A DNA stretch of 64,000 nt from Burkholderia sp. Bp8992 (GCF_003853705.1 NZ_QTQI01000010.1:124001-188000), one strand, 5' to 3'; positions 17,272 to 26,177 are shown, counted from the stretch's first letter. Translations and numbers: made by a program. Notes: generated by a model from the sequence alone, not told the origin.

Positions 17272-17757
17272 TCAGGACTGCTGCGCGCGCACCTTCTTCA
17301 GCAACGCAGTGGTCGAGCGGTCGTGCTCGAACGGAATCGCCAGCGCGCGACCGCCCCAGCCGCGCACGAGTGCCGATTCCGGCAGCGCATCCATGTCGTA
17401 GTCGCCGCCCTTCACGAGGATGTCCGGACGCACGGCCTCGATCAGCGACACCGGCGTCTTTTCCCCGAACGTCACGACCCAGTCGACGCTTTCCAGCGCC
17501 GCGAGCAGTGCCGCGCGGTCTTCTTCGCGGTTGATCGGCCGGTCGTCGCCCTTGCCGAGCATGCGCACCGACGCATCGCTGTTCACGCCGACGATCAGGC
17601 ACGCACCGAGCGCTTTCGCATCGGCGAGATACGTGACGTGGCCGCGGTGCAGGATGTCGAATACGCCGTTGGTGAACACGACGGGCGACGGCAGCGACGC
17701 GCGCAGCGCGACGAGGGCATCACGGGTGATCAGCTTGCGTTCGAAGGTAGCGGACAT
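17272..17757 (-). CDS. rfaE2: D-glycero-beta-D-manno-heptose 1-phosphate adenylyltransferase
   Basis: Makes ADP-heptose for the LPS inner core by transferring AMP to heptose 1-phosphate. The 161-residue protein corresponds only to the C-terminal half of E. coli HldE. The nucleotidyltransferase signature TNGVFDILHRGH is near residues 29-40, and the LVKGGDY and STT segments near the C-terminus complete the site. The kinase half must be encoded elsewhere, as is usual in beta-proteobacteria. The ATG at 17757 starts the conserved MSATFERKL; the upstream 11 codons in frame are not conserved. Confidence 0.93.
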   Translation of the reverse strand: MSATFERKLITRDALVALRASLPSPVVFTNGVFDILHRGHVTYLADAKALGACLIVGVNSDASVRMLGKGDDRPINREEDRAALLAALESVDWVVTFGEKTPVSLIEAVRPDILVKGGDYDMDALPESALVRGWGGRALAIPFEHDRSTTALLKKVRAQQS

Positions 17758-17807
17758 GGTGAAGGTCGGACGGAATGAACGACGGCGCACGCGACGGCGG
17801 CGCCAGT

Positions 17808-17839
17808 TAAAAAGCCCGCCGGGCTGGCCAGGCGGGCTT
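17808..17839 (-). terminator. Intrinsic terminator of the ferritin-like gene
   Basis: A 9-bp stem (AAGCCCGCC / GGCGGGCTT) around a 10-base loop, followed on the minus strand by TTTTTAA. It lies 70 bases after the stop of the gene at 17908-18786. Confidence 0.75.
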
Positions 17840-17907
17840 CATGCAACGGATACGACACGGCGCCACACGGCCGGCGCGATTCACGCCGGCGGCGGCACCT
17901 GCCGGCC

Positions 17908-18786
17908 TCAGGCCGGTTGCGCAGCCGACGACGGGCCGCTTTCGGCCTGCAGGCGGCCGGTGACTTCCTTGCGGTAGCGGTTCAGTTCCTGCGCGGTCGC
18001 GAACGTGCGCTCGAACAGGATCGACAGGTTGTGCAGGATGCGCTCGACGACCTTCTTTTCCCACTCGCCGTCGAAACGGATCTGCTCGTCGAGCCAGCGC
18101 TCGAGCCACTCCGGATCGGGCAGGCGCGACTGCACGGTGTCGCGCGGGAACAGCGCCTGGTTCACGTGCAGGTTGGTCGGGTGCAGCGGCTTCTCGGTGC
18201 GGCGCGCCGACGCCATCAGCACGCCGATCTTCGCGAATGCGGCACGCGCGACGTCGCCGCAGTTGTTCAGCGCCTTCTTCATGTAGCGCAGGTACGCGCC
18301 GCCATGACGTGCCTCATCGCGCGAGATCGTTTCGTAGATCTGCTTGATGACGGGCTCGGTGTGCCAGTCGGCCGCACAGCGATACCAGTGGTTCAGGCGG
18401 ATCTCGCCGCAGAAGTGCAGCATCAGCGTCTCGAGCGGCGGCGCCGGGTCGAACTGGAAGCGCACCGCGTGCAGTTCCTCTTCGGTCGGCACCATTTCCG
18501 GCTTGAAGCGGCGCAGGTATTCCATCAGCACGAGCGAATGCTTCTGCTCTTCGAAGAACCACACGCTCATGAACGCGGAAAAGTCGCTGTCGTGCTGGTT
18601 GTCGCGCAGGAACATTTCGGTCGCGGGCAGCGCCGACCATTCGGTGATCGCGTTCATCTTGATCGTCTTCGCCTGCTCGTCGGTGAGCAGCGAAGCGTCG
18701 AACTTGTCCCACGGAATGTCCTTCTCCATGTCCCAGCGGACGGCTTCGAGCGACCTGTAAAGTTCCGGATAAAGCATCGTGTTCAT
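17908..18786 (-). CDS. Ferritin-like di-iron protein
   Basis: A 292-residue, mainly helical soluble protein. It carries two carboxylate/His motifs spaced as in di-iron four-helix bundles: EEQKHS (about residues 79-84) and DEARHG (about 158-163), each with an upstream Glu (ITEWSALPATEMF near 47-59, and CGEIRLNHWYR near 127-137). This matches the ferritin/acyl-ACP-desaturase superfamily and is usually annotated simply as ferritin family. Whether it is an oxidase, a desaturase-like enzyme or an iron store cannot be told. Single gene with its own -10 (TAAAAT, 18898-18893 minus) and terminator. Confidence 0.85.
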   Translation of the reverse strand: MNTMLYPELYRSLEAVRWDMEKDIPWDKFDASLLTDEQAKTIKMNAITEWSALPATEMFLRDNQHDSDFSAFMSVWFFEEQKHSLVLMEYLRRFKPEMVPTEEELHAVRFQFDPAPPLETLMLHFCGEIRLNHWYRCAADWHTEPVIKQIYETISRDEARHGGAYLRYMKKALNNCGDVARAAFAKIGVLMASARRTEKPLHPTNLHVNQALFPRDTVQSRLPDPEWLERWLDEQIRFDGEWEKKVVERILHNLSILFERTFATAQELNRYRKEVTGRLQAESGPSSAAQPA

Positions 18787-19252
18787 GATGGTCCCACCCC
18801 TGTTCTGCGCAATGCGACTTCTCTAAACGTGACTGTTGCCGCGCAAGCACGCCCAAGCGCGCTTTTTGCAGCCAAGACTCTAATTTTACGCGGGAAACCG
18901 ACCGGCCGGACGCTGATTCCTCGTCCGGCGGCCGGGCGGCCGCGTGCCGCCGTTGGGCATGCCGCAGCCCCGCCCCGTTCGGACGGAGCCGGCCGCGCTT
19001 GCCTGAGTTGGGGGCCGGCGCTGGCCGGCTCGTTGGCGCGCCCGTCCCCTGCCCCAGGCGGGTTCCCCGGAAGGCCCCGTGCGGATGCCGGATCGGCGGG
19101 CTGCTCGATATGGTGTATACGGCGGCGGCCATGATAGCACGCGTGCATGACGGTTCCGAGACGCCCGCCCGGTCGCACGCCGCCAATCGCGGTGCGGCGA
19201 TCGGTCGCGGGCGACCGTCGCGAAAACGCAACCTTACATTAGCTTGCACGTG
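18787..19252. other. Intergenic stretch upstream of the ferritin-like gene
   Basis: 466 bases between the patatin stop (19253) and the ferritin-like start. It holds TAAAAT (minus, 18893-18898) as the likely -10 of the ferritin-like gene and a second minus-strand -10-like TATCAT at 19131-19136 whose product, if any, is unknown. I see no convincing ORF or terminator. Confidence 0.5.
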
Positions 19253-20479
19253 TCAGACCCGTATTTCGCCGGCGGCGAGACCGTCTTCCGGCGGCGTGCC
19301 GGCCGCCGGCGCACTGCCGCCGGCCGCCTGCGCGATCCATCCGGCCAGCGTGTCACGCTGCGCGCGCCCGTCGACGTAGCCGAGCTCGATCAGTTCACGT
19401 GTGAACGCCTCCTCGAACAGCAGATAGCTCGCGAACGACGCGCCGGCCGGCTGGCTGCCGCCGATCGCGCCGAGCAGCCCGCGCATCGTGGCCGGCATCT
19501 GCTTCAGGTGTTTCGCGGCGATCAGCTCGATGCGCTCGGACGGCGCGATCGCGAGCACATCGACGTGCCGCCAGCCGCTGTCGAGCTCGACCTGGTGCGG
19601 CAGGTGCTCGATCATCCGGTTGATGTGCTCGATGCGTTCGATGTCCGAGCCGATCGAGTCGAGGAACACGCTCGCGAGCACCTGCTGGCCGATCTGCGCG
19701 AGCGTCGGGTAGCCGCGCACCAGCCCGGCGCCGTTCGCGGCGGGGATCTCGGGCCGCGGGTCGGCCGCGCCGACGACGACGATCCGGTCCGCACCGAAGT
19801 GGATGGCCGGCGACAGCGGCGCGATCTGCCGGATCGAACCGTCGCCGAAGTATTCGATCTGCCCGTCGAGCACGAGCGGCACGGCCGGGAACACGAACGG
19901 AATGGCCGACGACGCGAGCAGGTGCGACGCCGACAGGTCGACGAGCCGCGCGGTGCGCTGCGCGCGTCGCCATGCCTGGATCGGCTGCGCCGCCTGGTAG
20001 AACGTCAGGTGCCGGCCGCTCGAATAGCTGAGCGCGGTGATCGACAGCGCATGCAGCAGGCGCGCCTCGAGCATCTGCTCGATCCGGTGGAAGCTCAGCT
20101 CGCGCTGCAGCAGGTGCGCGAGCGGCGCGTTGTCGAGCAGCCCGCGCGGCGAGCGGCGGGCGGCCCAGCCGAACGTCATGGTCGCGAGCCAGCGCGCGCC
20201 GGCGCCCGCGATGCCGAGCCAGTCGGTGCGATACACGTAATCGGCACGCAATGGCTCCCAGAATTCGAGCAGGCGCCGCACGCCGTGGGAAAAGTCGTCC
20301 GCGTGGCTCGCGATCGACGTCGCGTTGATCGCACCTGCCGACGAGCCGCACACGACCGCGAACGGCAGCGTGTGCCGCTGCGGATCGGCTTCGCGCGCGA
20401 TTTCGGCCAGTGCCTTCAGCACGCCGACCTGATAGGCGGCACGTGCGCCGCCTCCCATCAGAACGAGCGCGAGCCGCAT
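19253..20479 (-). CDS. Patatin-like phospholipase
   Basis: A serine-Asp dyad lipid acyl hydrolase of 408 residues. The oxyanion loop MGGGARAAYQVGVLKAL is at about 8-24, the nucleophile elbow GSSAG at about 45-49, and the catalytic Asp in FGDGSIRQIAPLSPAI near 210-225. The chain is longer than the bare patatin core (about 200 residues); the C-terminal 130 residues are of unknown role, as in other proteobacterial patatins. There is no signal peptide, so it is cytoplasmic or membrane-associated. It is followed by no close partner; PhaM lies 24 bases upstream on the same strand, possibly the same transcript. Confidence 0.9.
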   Translation of the reverse strand: MRLALVLMGGGARAAYQVGVLKALAEIAREADPQRHTLPFAVVCGSSAGAINATSIASHADDFSHGVRRLLEFWEPLRADYVYRTDWLGIAGAGARWLATMTFGWAARRSPRGLLDNAPLAHLLQRELSFHRIEQMLEARLLHALSITALSYSSGRHLTFYQAAQPIQAWRRAQRTARLVDLSASHLLASSAIPFVFPAVPLVLDGQIEYFGDGSIRQIAPLSPAIHFGADRIVVVGAADPRPEIPAANGAGLVRGYPTLAQIGQQVLASVFLDSIGSDIERIEHINRMIEHLPHQVELDSGWRHVDVLAIAPSERIELIAAKHLKQMPATMRGLLGAIGGSQPAGASFASYLLFEEAFTRELIELGYVDGRAQRDTLAGWIAQAAGGSAPAAGTPPEDGLAAGEIRV

Positions 20480-20503
20480 GATCGACCTGCTACCTGCGCC
20501 GCG

Positions 20504-21244
20504 TCACGTCGAGCGCTTCGGCGGACGCGTTTCGGGCGACGAAGCGGCGGCTGCGCGCGCGGCGGCGGAGCCGGACGGCTTCGCGCGCTTCGCGGCCGGC
20601 TTGCGCGGCGCGGCGGCGGCCGGTGCCGGCTTCGCGGCCGGCTCCGGTGCGGCAGCCGCGTCCGGCTGCGCGTCGCCGGGCGCGGCGGGCTGCATGCCCG
20701 GCTGCGCCATCGCGAGGCTCGCGAGCTGGTTGAACTGCGACTGCAGCAGGTTCCACCAGCCGGACGGATCGAACGCCTGCCCTGCGGCGTCGCCGGCCGG
20801 CGCATCGGCGGCATCCGGCGCCGGCGCTGCATCGCCGGACGGCGCCGCCTTCGCCGCCTGCGCGGCTGCCACGGCCGCGTCCTCGGCCGCCGACATCGAG
20901 CTTTGCGCGAACGCGCCGAACGCACGCAGCGTCGCGAGCGTCGCGCGCTGCACCTCGAGCGCCTGGATCGCGGACTGCAGCATCCCGAGGTTGAGCTTCA
21001 GCCACTGCTCGACCGCGCGCAGATCGGTGATCCGCTTGTCGAGCTCCTCGACGCTCGTGAGCGGCGCCATCATGTCGGACATGCTCGACAGCGACGGCGG
21101 CAGCCCTGGCGTGGCGCCCGGAAACGACGCCATCCCGCCGAACGGCGACATCCGCATCATGTCCCACATGCGGTCCATCATGTCGGCGGGCTTGAAGCCG
21201 GCAAAGCCGGCGAAAGGGTTGGCGCCGGAGGCATCGGTCGTCAT
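20504..21244 (-). CDS. phaM: PhaM-family polyhydroxyalkanoate granule protein
   Basis: In Cupriavidus necator PhaM links PHB granules to the nucleoid and activates the synthase PhaC. This 246-residue protein fits. It has an N-terminal Met/Phe/Pro-rich segment, a conserved helical block around residues 55-115 containing LDKRITDLRAVEQWLKLNL, a middle FDPSGWWNLLQSQFNQLA, and a C-terminal tail rich in Ala, Pro and Lys (AAPRKPAAKRAKPSG) like histone H1, suited to DNA binding. Identification is by this architecture; the symbol follows the C. necator protein. It lies just upstream of the patatin gene. Confidence 0.83.
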   Translation of the reverse strand: MTTDASGANPFAGFAGFKPADMMDRMWDMMRMSPFGGMASFPGATPGLPPSLSSMSDMMAPLTSVEELDKRITDLRAVEQWLKLNLGMLQSAIQALEVQRATLATLRAFGAFAQSSMSAAEDAAVAAAQAAKAAPSGDAAPAPDAADAPAGDAAGQAFDPSGWWNLLQSQFNQLASLAMAQPGMQPAAPGDAQPDAAAAPEPAAKPAPAAAAPRKPAAKRAKPSGSAAARAAAASSPETRPPKRST

Positions 21245-21323
21245 ACGGGCATCCTGGTTGACTGGGGGAGCGAGGCGGCCGCCATGCGTCGCGCAGCCGC
21301 GCGTGGTTTGATCATAGCGCGCG

Positions 21324-22151
21324 TCAGAACGGTGCGTCGCCGGGGAACGCGGGCGGGCGCCGCTCGCGCAGCGAACGGATGCCTTCCTGCACGTCGGGCC
21401 CCGAGAAGCCCATGAATTCGAGCGCGAGCGACGTATCGAAGGCCGGCCCGGCCGAGCGCAGCCAGTTGTTCAGCGCGTACTTGGTCCAGCGGATCGCCGA
21501 CTGCGAACCGTGCGCGAGCCGCTCGGCCACTTCGTACGCCTTCGGCAGCAGGTCGGCCGGCTCGACCGCGAGCGAGACCAGCCCGATTCGCTCGGCCTCC
21601 TCACCGCTCACGGGCTCGCACAGCAGCAGGTAGTACTTCGCCTTCGCCATCCCGCACAGCAGCGGCCACACGATCGCCGCGTGGTCGCCGGCCGCGACGC
21701 CGAGCCGCGTATGGCCGTCGATGATGCGCGCATCCTTCGCGGCGATCGAGATGTCGGCGAGCAGCCCGGCGACGAGCCCCGCGCCGACGGCCGGGCCATG
21801 CATCGCCGACACGATCGGCTTGCTGCAGTTGATCACGTTGTAGACGAGGTCGCGCGCCTCGCGCCACACGCGGGCGCGCACGTCGAAGTCGTTCGCCATG
21901 TCCTCGACGAGCGCGAGATCGCCGCCCGCCGAAAAGCCCTTGCCTTCGCCGCGGATCACCGCGACGCGCGTGTCGGGATCGCGATCGACGTCGCGCCAGA
22001 TGTCGGCGAGCTCGCGATGCATGCGCGCGTTCGCGGTCGCGAGGCCGCTGCGGTTCGCGCCCTCGCCGCTCATCACGATGTCGAGCACGCCGTGGTCGCG
22101 GCGCGTCACCTTCAGTGCTTCGTAACCGCCGTACGCGGCGAGATCGGCCAT
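21324..22151 (-). CDS. Enoyl-CoA hydratase/isomerase family protein
   Basis: A crotonase-fold protein of 275 residues. The oxyanion-hole segments [18 protein letters not shown] (about 70-87) and [22 protein letters not shown] (about 114-135) are clear. At the second acid position the [12 protein letters not shown] segment carries Asp/His rather than the Glu of classical hydratases, so the true reaction may differ. AAGGAG precedes the ATG at 22151. It is separated from the upstream FAH-family gene by 122 bases with a strong hairpin. The substrate is unknown. Confidence 0.88.
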   Translation of the reverse strand: MADLAAYGGYEALKVTRRDHGVLDIVMSGEGANRSGLATANARMHRELADIWRDVDRDPDTRVAVIRGEGKGFSAGGDLALVEDMANDFDVRARVWREARDLVYNVINCSKPIVSAMHGPAVGAGLVAGLLADISIAAKDARIIDGHTRLGVAAGDHAAIVWPLLCGMAKAKYYLLLCEPVSGEEAERIGLVSLAVEPADLLPKAYEVAERLAHGSQSAIRWTKYALNNWLRSAGPAFDTSLALEFMGFSGPDVQEGIRSLRERRPPAFPGDAPF

Positions 22152-22214
22152 GTGCCGCTCCTTGTTCGAGGCTCTTGAATCGAGTGTAGCCAAGCCTGCG
22201 CGGTCAAACATCGG

Positions 22215-22250
22215 GCGAAACCCGGCGCGCGGGCCGGAGCCGGGTTTCGC
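22215..22250. other. Strong hairpin between the FAH-family and enoyl-CoA hydratase genes
   Basis: A perfect 12-bp inverted repeat (GCGAAACCCGGC / GCCGGGTTTCGC) with a 12-base loop. On neither strand is it followed by a T tract, so it may be a weak terminator, an mRNA-stabilising element or a processing site for the minus-strand transcript. Confidence 0.6.
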
Positions 22251-22273
22251 GGTATGTGACGCCCCCGCGCGGC

Positions 22274-23266
22274 TTACGCCGTGCCGTCGGGCGGGGCGAC
22301 CGACTGCTCGATCGCGCCGAAGATCGACTTGCCGGCCGCGTCGAACATCTCGATGCGCACGGTGTCGCCGTAGCGCATGAATCCGGTCTGCGGCGCGCCG
22401 TGCTCGATCGTCTCGAGGCAGCGCTTCTCGGCGATGCAGCAGTAGCCGCGCTTCGCGTCCTTGTTCGACACGGTGCCGGAACCGACGATCGAGCCGGCAC
22501 GCAGGTTGCGCGTCTTCGCGGCGTGCGCGACCAGCTGGCCGAAGTGGAACACCATGTCGGTGCCCGCATCGGGCTGGCCGACCTTCTTGCCGTTCCAGTG
22601 GACGATCATCGGCCGGTGCACGCGGCCTTCGCGCCATTCGTCGCCGAGCTCGTCGGGCGTCACGGCGACCGGCGCGAACGCGGTGGCCGGCTTGCTCTGG
22701 AAGAAGCCGAAACCCTTCGCGAGCTCGGCCGGAATCAGGTTGCGCAGCGACACGTCGTTCACGAGCGTGACGAGGCGCACGGCCTTCAGCGCGGCGTCGG
22801 GCGAGGTGCTCATCGGCACGTCGCCGGTGATCACAGCGATTTCCGCCTCGAAATCGATGCCCCATTCCTCCGACGGGCACACGACGTCGTCGCGCGGCCC
22901 CAGGAAATCGTCGCTGCCGCCCTGGTACATCAGCGGATCGGTCCAGAACTCGGGCGGCATCTCGGCGCCGCGCGCGCGGCGTACCAGCTCGACGTGGTTC
23001 ACGTAGGCGGAGCCGTCGGCCCACTGGAACGCGCGCGGCAACGGCGCCATGCAGTTGGCCGGATCGAACGCGAACGTGTTGCGCGCGCGGCCGTGGTTCA
23101 GCGCGTCGTACAGGTCGCGCAGCTGCGGTGCGTAGAACGCCCAGTCGTCGAGGACGCGCTGCAGCGTCGGCGCGATCGCGTCGGCGATCGCCGCGGTGTG
23201 CAGGTCGCGCGATACGACGATCAGCTGGCCGTCGCGCGTGCCGTCCTTCAGCGAAGCAAGTTTCAT
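22274..23266 (-). CDS. Fumarylacetoacetate hydrolase family protein
   Basis: An enzyme of 330 residues in the FAH superfamily, which cleaves C-C bonds of 1,3-diketo acids in aromatic amino acid and aromatic catabolism. Metal ligands are the two Glu in [13 protein letters not shown] (about 137-149) and the Asp in [10 protein letters not shown] (about 167-176); the C-terminal SGTVSNKD is also typical. An N-terminal domain of about 70 residues is present. It is divergent from an IclR regulator 142 bases away, which probably controls it. No hydroxylase or dioxygenase of tyrosine catabolism is next to it, so the substrate stays open. Confidence 0.9.
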   Translation of the reverse strand: MKLASLKDGTRDGQLIVVSRDLHTAAIADAIAPTLQRVLDDWAFYAPQLRDLYDALNHGRARNTFAFDPANCMAPLPRAFQWADGSAYVNHVELVRRARGAEMPPEFWTDPLMYQGGSDDFLGPRDDVVCPSEEWGIDFEAEIAVITGDVPMSTSPDAALKAVRLVTLVNDVSLRNLIPAELAKGFGFFQSKPATAFAPVAVTPDELGDEWREGRVHRPMIVHWNGKKVGQPDAGTDMVFHFGQLVAHAAKTRNLRAGSIVGSGTVSNKDAKRGYCCIAEKRCLETIEHGAPQTGFMRYGDTVRIEMFDAAGKSIFGAIEQSVAPPDGTA

Positions 23267-23408
23267 AAGGGGGACTCTGCCGTTGTAGTGACGATGGAGG
23301 GAATCTATTTTACGATGGTGAATCCATGCGGCGCGCGACGATCGCGCCTGCCGTTTTCACCCCCGTTTTCACCCCGATTCCTGCCGCATTTTCGCGCACC
23401 CGCTGCCC

Positions 23409-24275
23409 ATGCCCGCCAACCCGCTTCCCGACGACGATCTCGCCGACTCCGACACCGACGACGCCGCTTCCGGCGAGCACGGCGAGAAGGTCCGTTCCGG
23501 CATCCAGTCGATCGAGGTCGGCTTCCGCCTGCTCGACGTGCTGACGAGCGAGCCGCGCGCGATGATGCTGCGCGATCTCGCGCAGCGCGCGGGCATGAGT
23601 CCTGCGAAGGCGCACCGCTACCTCGTCAGCTTCTCGCGGCTCGGCGTCGTGTCGCAAGACCCCGTCTCCGGGCGCTACGAACTCGGCGGCTTCGTGTTGC
23701 AGATGGGGCTCGCGCGGCTCGCGCGCGTCGACGGCGTGAAGCTCGCGCGGATCGCGCTGACCGAATTCCGCGACCGCCTCGACCAGACGGTCGGCATCGC
23801 GGTGTGGGGCAACCAGGGGCCGACGATCGTGCACTGGATGGAATCGAGCCATCCGGCGAAGGCGTCGCTGAAGCTCGGCGACGTGATGCCGCTGCTCGGC
23901 TCGGCAACCGGCCTGCTGTTCGCCGCGTACCTGCCGCGCAGCAAGACCGCCGCGATGCTCGAGCGCGAACTCGCCGATACGCGCCGCTCGCCGCACCACG
24001 GCGGCCCGCGCACGCTCGACGAAGTCGACGCGGTGCTGGCCGACGTGCGCCGGCACGAGGCCGCGCGCGTCGAAGGGATGCTGCTGCCGACGATCCACGC
24101 GTTCTGCATGCCGGTGTTCGACGCGGTCGGCGAACTCGCGCTCGCGATCGTCGCGCTCGGCCAGGAAGGTTCGTTCGACATCGCGTGGGGCGGCGAGATC
24201 GACACCGCGCTGCGCGCATGCGCGCAAAAACTGTCTTACGAACTCGGCTATAGTCCCGACGCACGCGACGCCTGA
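23409..24275 (+). CDS. IclR-family transcriptional regulator
   Basis: A 288-residue DNA-binding regulator with a winged helix-turn-helix (about 30-92, IQSIEVGFRLLDVL...LAQRAGMSPAKAHRYLVSF) and a C-terminal GAF-like effector domain (about 110-275), including the HAFCMPVFD segment near residue 235. The first 25 residues are acidic and disordered. IclR proteins usually respond to aromatic or acyl metabolites. It is divergent from the FAH-family gene, the likely target. A TTTTACGATGGTGAATCC stretch at 23308-23325 lies in the shared control region. Confidence 0.92.
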   Translation: MPANPLPDDDLADSDTDDAASGEHGEKVRSGIQSIEVGFRLLDVLTSEPRAMMLRDLAQRAGMSPAKAHRYLVSFSRLGVVSQDPVSGRYELGGFVLQMGLARLARVDGVKLARIALTEFRDRLDQTVGIAVWGNQGPTIVHWMESSHPAKASLKLGDVMPLLGSATGLLFAAYLPRSKTAAMLERELADTRRSPHHGGPRTLDEVDAVLADVRRHEAARVEGMLLPTIHAFCMPVFDAVGELALAIVALGQEGSFDIAWGGEIDTALRACAQKLSYELGYSPDARDA

Positions 24276-24387
24276 CGCACCGGATTCATCCCGCGTCACG
24301 CGGCGCGAACGCGCGGCGCATCCGACGGTCCGATTCCTGTGACGCGCCGTGCGCCCGACGTCACGCGACCGCCCCGATCCTGTTCCG

Positions 24388-25665
24388 ATGCCCATGCCGC
24401 CTGCCGACATCCGCCCGAGCCATGCCCTGCCCCGCCGCTGGCTGCGCGTGGGCGTCGCGCTCGTCGTCGTGCTGGTGCTGCACGCGCTTGCGGCGTTCTG
24501 GCTGATGCGCAACCGCGATGCGTTCACGCCGCCGCCCGCCGAGATCCCCGTGCAGATCGAGCTGCTGAAAGCGGAACCGATCGAGCGCCAGCCCGCGCCG
24601 CCGCCCCCCAAGCCGGCCGAGCATCCGGTCGCGCCAGCGCCCGCGGCACCCAAGGCCGCCGCGCCGAAGCCCGCGCCGTCGCCCGAACCGGTCCTCACGT
24701 CGACGCAGACCGCCGAGCACGGCGAACCGCCGGCTGCCGTATCCGCCGCGAGCGGCGCATCGGGTGCATCGGGGGCGAACGCCGCATCGGCCGCCGGCGG
24801 CGCCGCAACGCCAGGCCCCGCGACGAATGGCGTGAAGTTCGCCGCGCCGCCGTCCGGCGACTTGCAGTACGACACGTTCTACAACGGGATGCAGAACATG
24901 ATCGGCACGATCCGCTGGCGCACCGACGGGCATACGTACGACCTGTCGGTGTCGATGCCCGTGCCGTTCGTCGGCCCGTTCACCTATCGCAGCGAGGGCC
25001 GCATCGACGCATTCGGCGTCGCGCCCGACCGTTATGTCGAGAAGCGCGGCAAGCGGCCGGAAGACATCGCGATCTTCAACCGCGAGATCCGGCAGGTCGT
25101 GTTCACGCGCACGCCGAACAACGCGCCGCTGCCCGACGGCGTGCAGGACCGCTTCAGCATGCTGATGCAGCTGTCGGGGCTCGTGCGCGGCAATCCGTCC
25201 GCGTACAAGCCGGGCGTCACGCAGCAGTTCTTCGTGATCGACAACAACAGCGGCGAGAACTGGCCGATCGCCGTGATCGGCGACGAGCAGGTGCAGACGC
25301 AGGCCGGCATCGTCGACGCGCGGCACTTCATGCGCCTGCCGCGCCGCGACGGCGACACGCGCCGCATCGACATGTGGCTCGCGCCGTCGCTCGGCTGGCT
25401 GCCCGCGCGGCTGATGCAGACCGAGCCGAACGGCGCGCAGATCGAGCTGGTGTGGCATGGCCGCCTCTCGGCACCGAACGTGCCGGCCGACGCCGCGCCT
25501 GCAGGCGGCGCAACGAACGCGCCTGCGGGCACACCGGCGCCCGATGCGCCGGCCGCACCGGCCGCGGAACCGGCACAACCCGCGCCGCCGGCCGCCGTGC
25601 AACCTTCCGCACAACCGCCCGCGCAACCGGCTGCACCGCCGGCATCTTCGACTGTCACACAGTGA
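24388..25665 (+). CDS. DUF3108 domain protein with Pro-rich periplasmic linker
   Basis: A 425-residue protein with one N-terminal TM helix (about residues 15-37) in a TonB-like arrangement, then a Pro/Ala-rich stretch (about 55-145). A beta-rich DUF3108 domain (about 155-355) follows, containing GTIRWRTDGHTYDLSVSM and YRSEGRIDAFGVAPDRYVEK. The C-terminal 70 residues are low-complexity Ala/Pro. It is probably periplasmic with a membrane anchor; function unknown. The start is uncertain: I use the ATG at 24388, but a GTG at 24349 would add 13 residues. It follows the IclR gene by 112 bases. Confidence 0.82.
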   Translation: MPMPPADIRPSHALPRRWLRVGVALVVVLVLHALAAFWLMRNRDAFTPPPAEIPVQIELLKAEPIERQPAPPPPKPAEHPVAPAPAAPKAAAPKPAPSPEPVLTSTQTAEHGEPPAAVSAASGASGASGANAASAAGGAATPGPATNGVKFAAPPSGDLQYDTFYNGMQNMIGTIRWRTDGHTYDLSVSMPVPFVGPFTYRSEGRIDAFGVAPDRYVEKRGKRPEDIAIFNREIRQVVFTRTPNNAPLPDGVQDRFSMLMQLSGLVRGNPSAYKPGVTQQFFVIDNNSGENWPIAVIGDEQVQTQAGIVDARHFMRLPRRDGDTRRIDMWLAPSLGWLPARLMQTEPNGAQIELVWHGRLSAPNVPADAAPAGGATNAPAGTPAPDAPAAPAAEPAQPAPPAAVQPSAQPPAQPAAPPASSTVTQ

Positions 25666-25729
25666 ACTCGCGCGTGAACGCGCACGATTCGGCAATTTCG
25701 ACCGATTACAGATTTCCGTGAAATGGCCG

Positions 25730-25801
25730 ATGACACTCTTTAACAACTATTTCCGTCCACCGGCAGACAATGGGAAACGTTTCATAGACATCGGCTTCTA
25801 A
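25730..25801 (+). CDS. Possible 23-residue leader or small protein
   Basis: An ATG-to-TAA frame (begins MTLFNNYFRP, ends FIDIGF) in a stretch clearly richer in A and T than its surroundings. It lies just before two stable hairpins and the DUF3567 gene. The ribosome site is weak. It may be a leader peptide, a small protein, or chance; there is no run of one codon that would suggest classical attenuation. Confidence 0.3.
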   Translation: MTLFNNYFRPPADNGKRFIDIGF

Positions 25802-25804
25802 CCG

Positions 25805-25880
25805 ATACACCCCACGCGAACGGGAACGGGGTGTGCAGCGCAAGCCCCTTGAAACCGGCAAGGCTTGCCCCACCTAGGGG
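25805..25880 (+). promoter_or_regulatory. Structured leader upstream of the DUF3567 gene
   Basis: Three stems follow one another: ACACCCC / GGGGTGT (from 25806), GCAAGCC / GGCTTGC (about 25839-25868), and CCCC / GGGG around CCTAGG near 25869-25880. They end about 40 bases before the DUF3567 ATG. It looks like a folded 5' leader or a small RNA rather than a terminator, as no T tract follows. I do not recognise it as a known riboswitch class. Confidence 0.45.
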
Positions 25881-25919
25881 ACAACAAGGCCAGATGCCAC
25901 TGCGAAGAGGAGTGCCGCC

Positions 25920-26177
25920 ATGCAAATGATCTACAACAGCCCCAACTACTGCGTCGTCGAATTTGCGCCGCAGGCCGGCCATCACCTGATGAATGCCGGC
26001 GGATACGAAATCGTCGACAAGAATGCGCAGCGCGAAATCTTCATCGATGGCGAACTTGCCGAGCGATTCCGCGCACACGTGAAGCAGCTGATCGAGGATG
26101 AACCGTCGCTCGACGAAGTCGACGAATTCCTCGGACAATTCGACAGCCTGATGATGATGCCCGTCGTGCTGCACTGA
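25920..26177 (+). CDS. DUF3567 family protein
   Basis: A small acidic cytoplasmic protein of 85 residues, of a family seen in beta-proteobacteria with no known function. Features: MIYNSPNYCVVEF start, a GGYEIVDKN segment, and a C-terminal acidic helix followed by Met-rich LMMMPVVLH. GAGGAG lies upstream of the ATG. It has its own terminator 80 bases after the stop and stands between the DUF3108 gene and metH. Confidence 0.85.
   Translation: MQMIYNSPNYCVVEFAPQAGHHLMNAGGYEIVDKNAQREIFIDGELAERFRAHVKQLIEDEPSLDEVDEFLGQFDSLMMMPVVLH

Noticed and set aside
19244-21415. A 723-residue plus-strand protein opposite the patatin and phaM genes
   Set aside because: Spans two real minus-strand genes and their gap; composition is that of an antisense frame.
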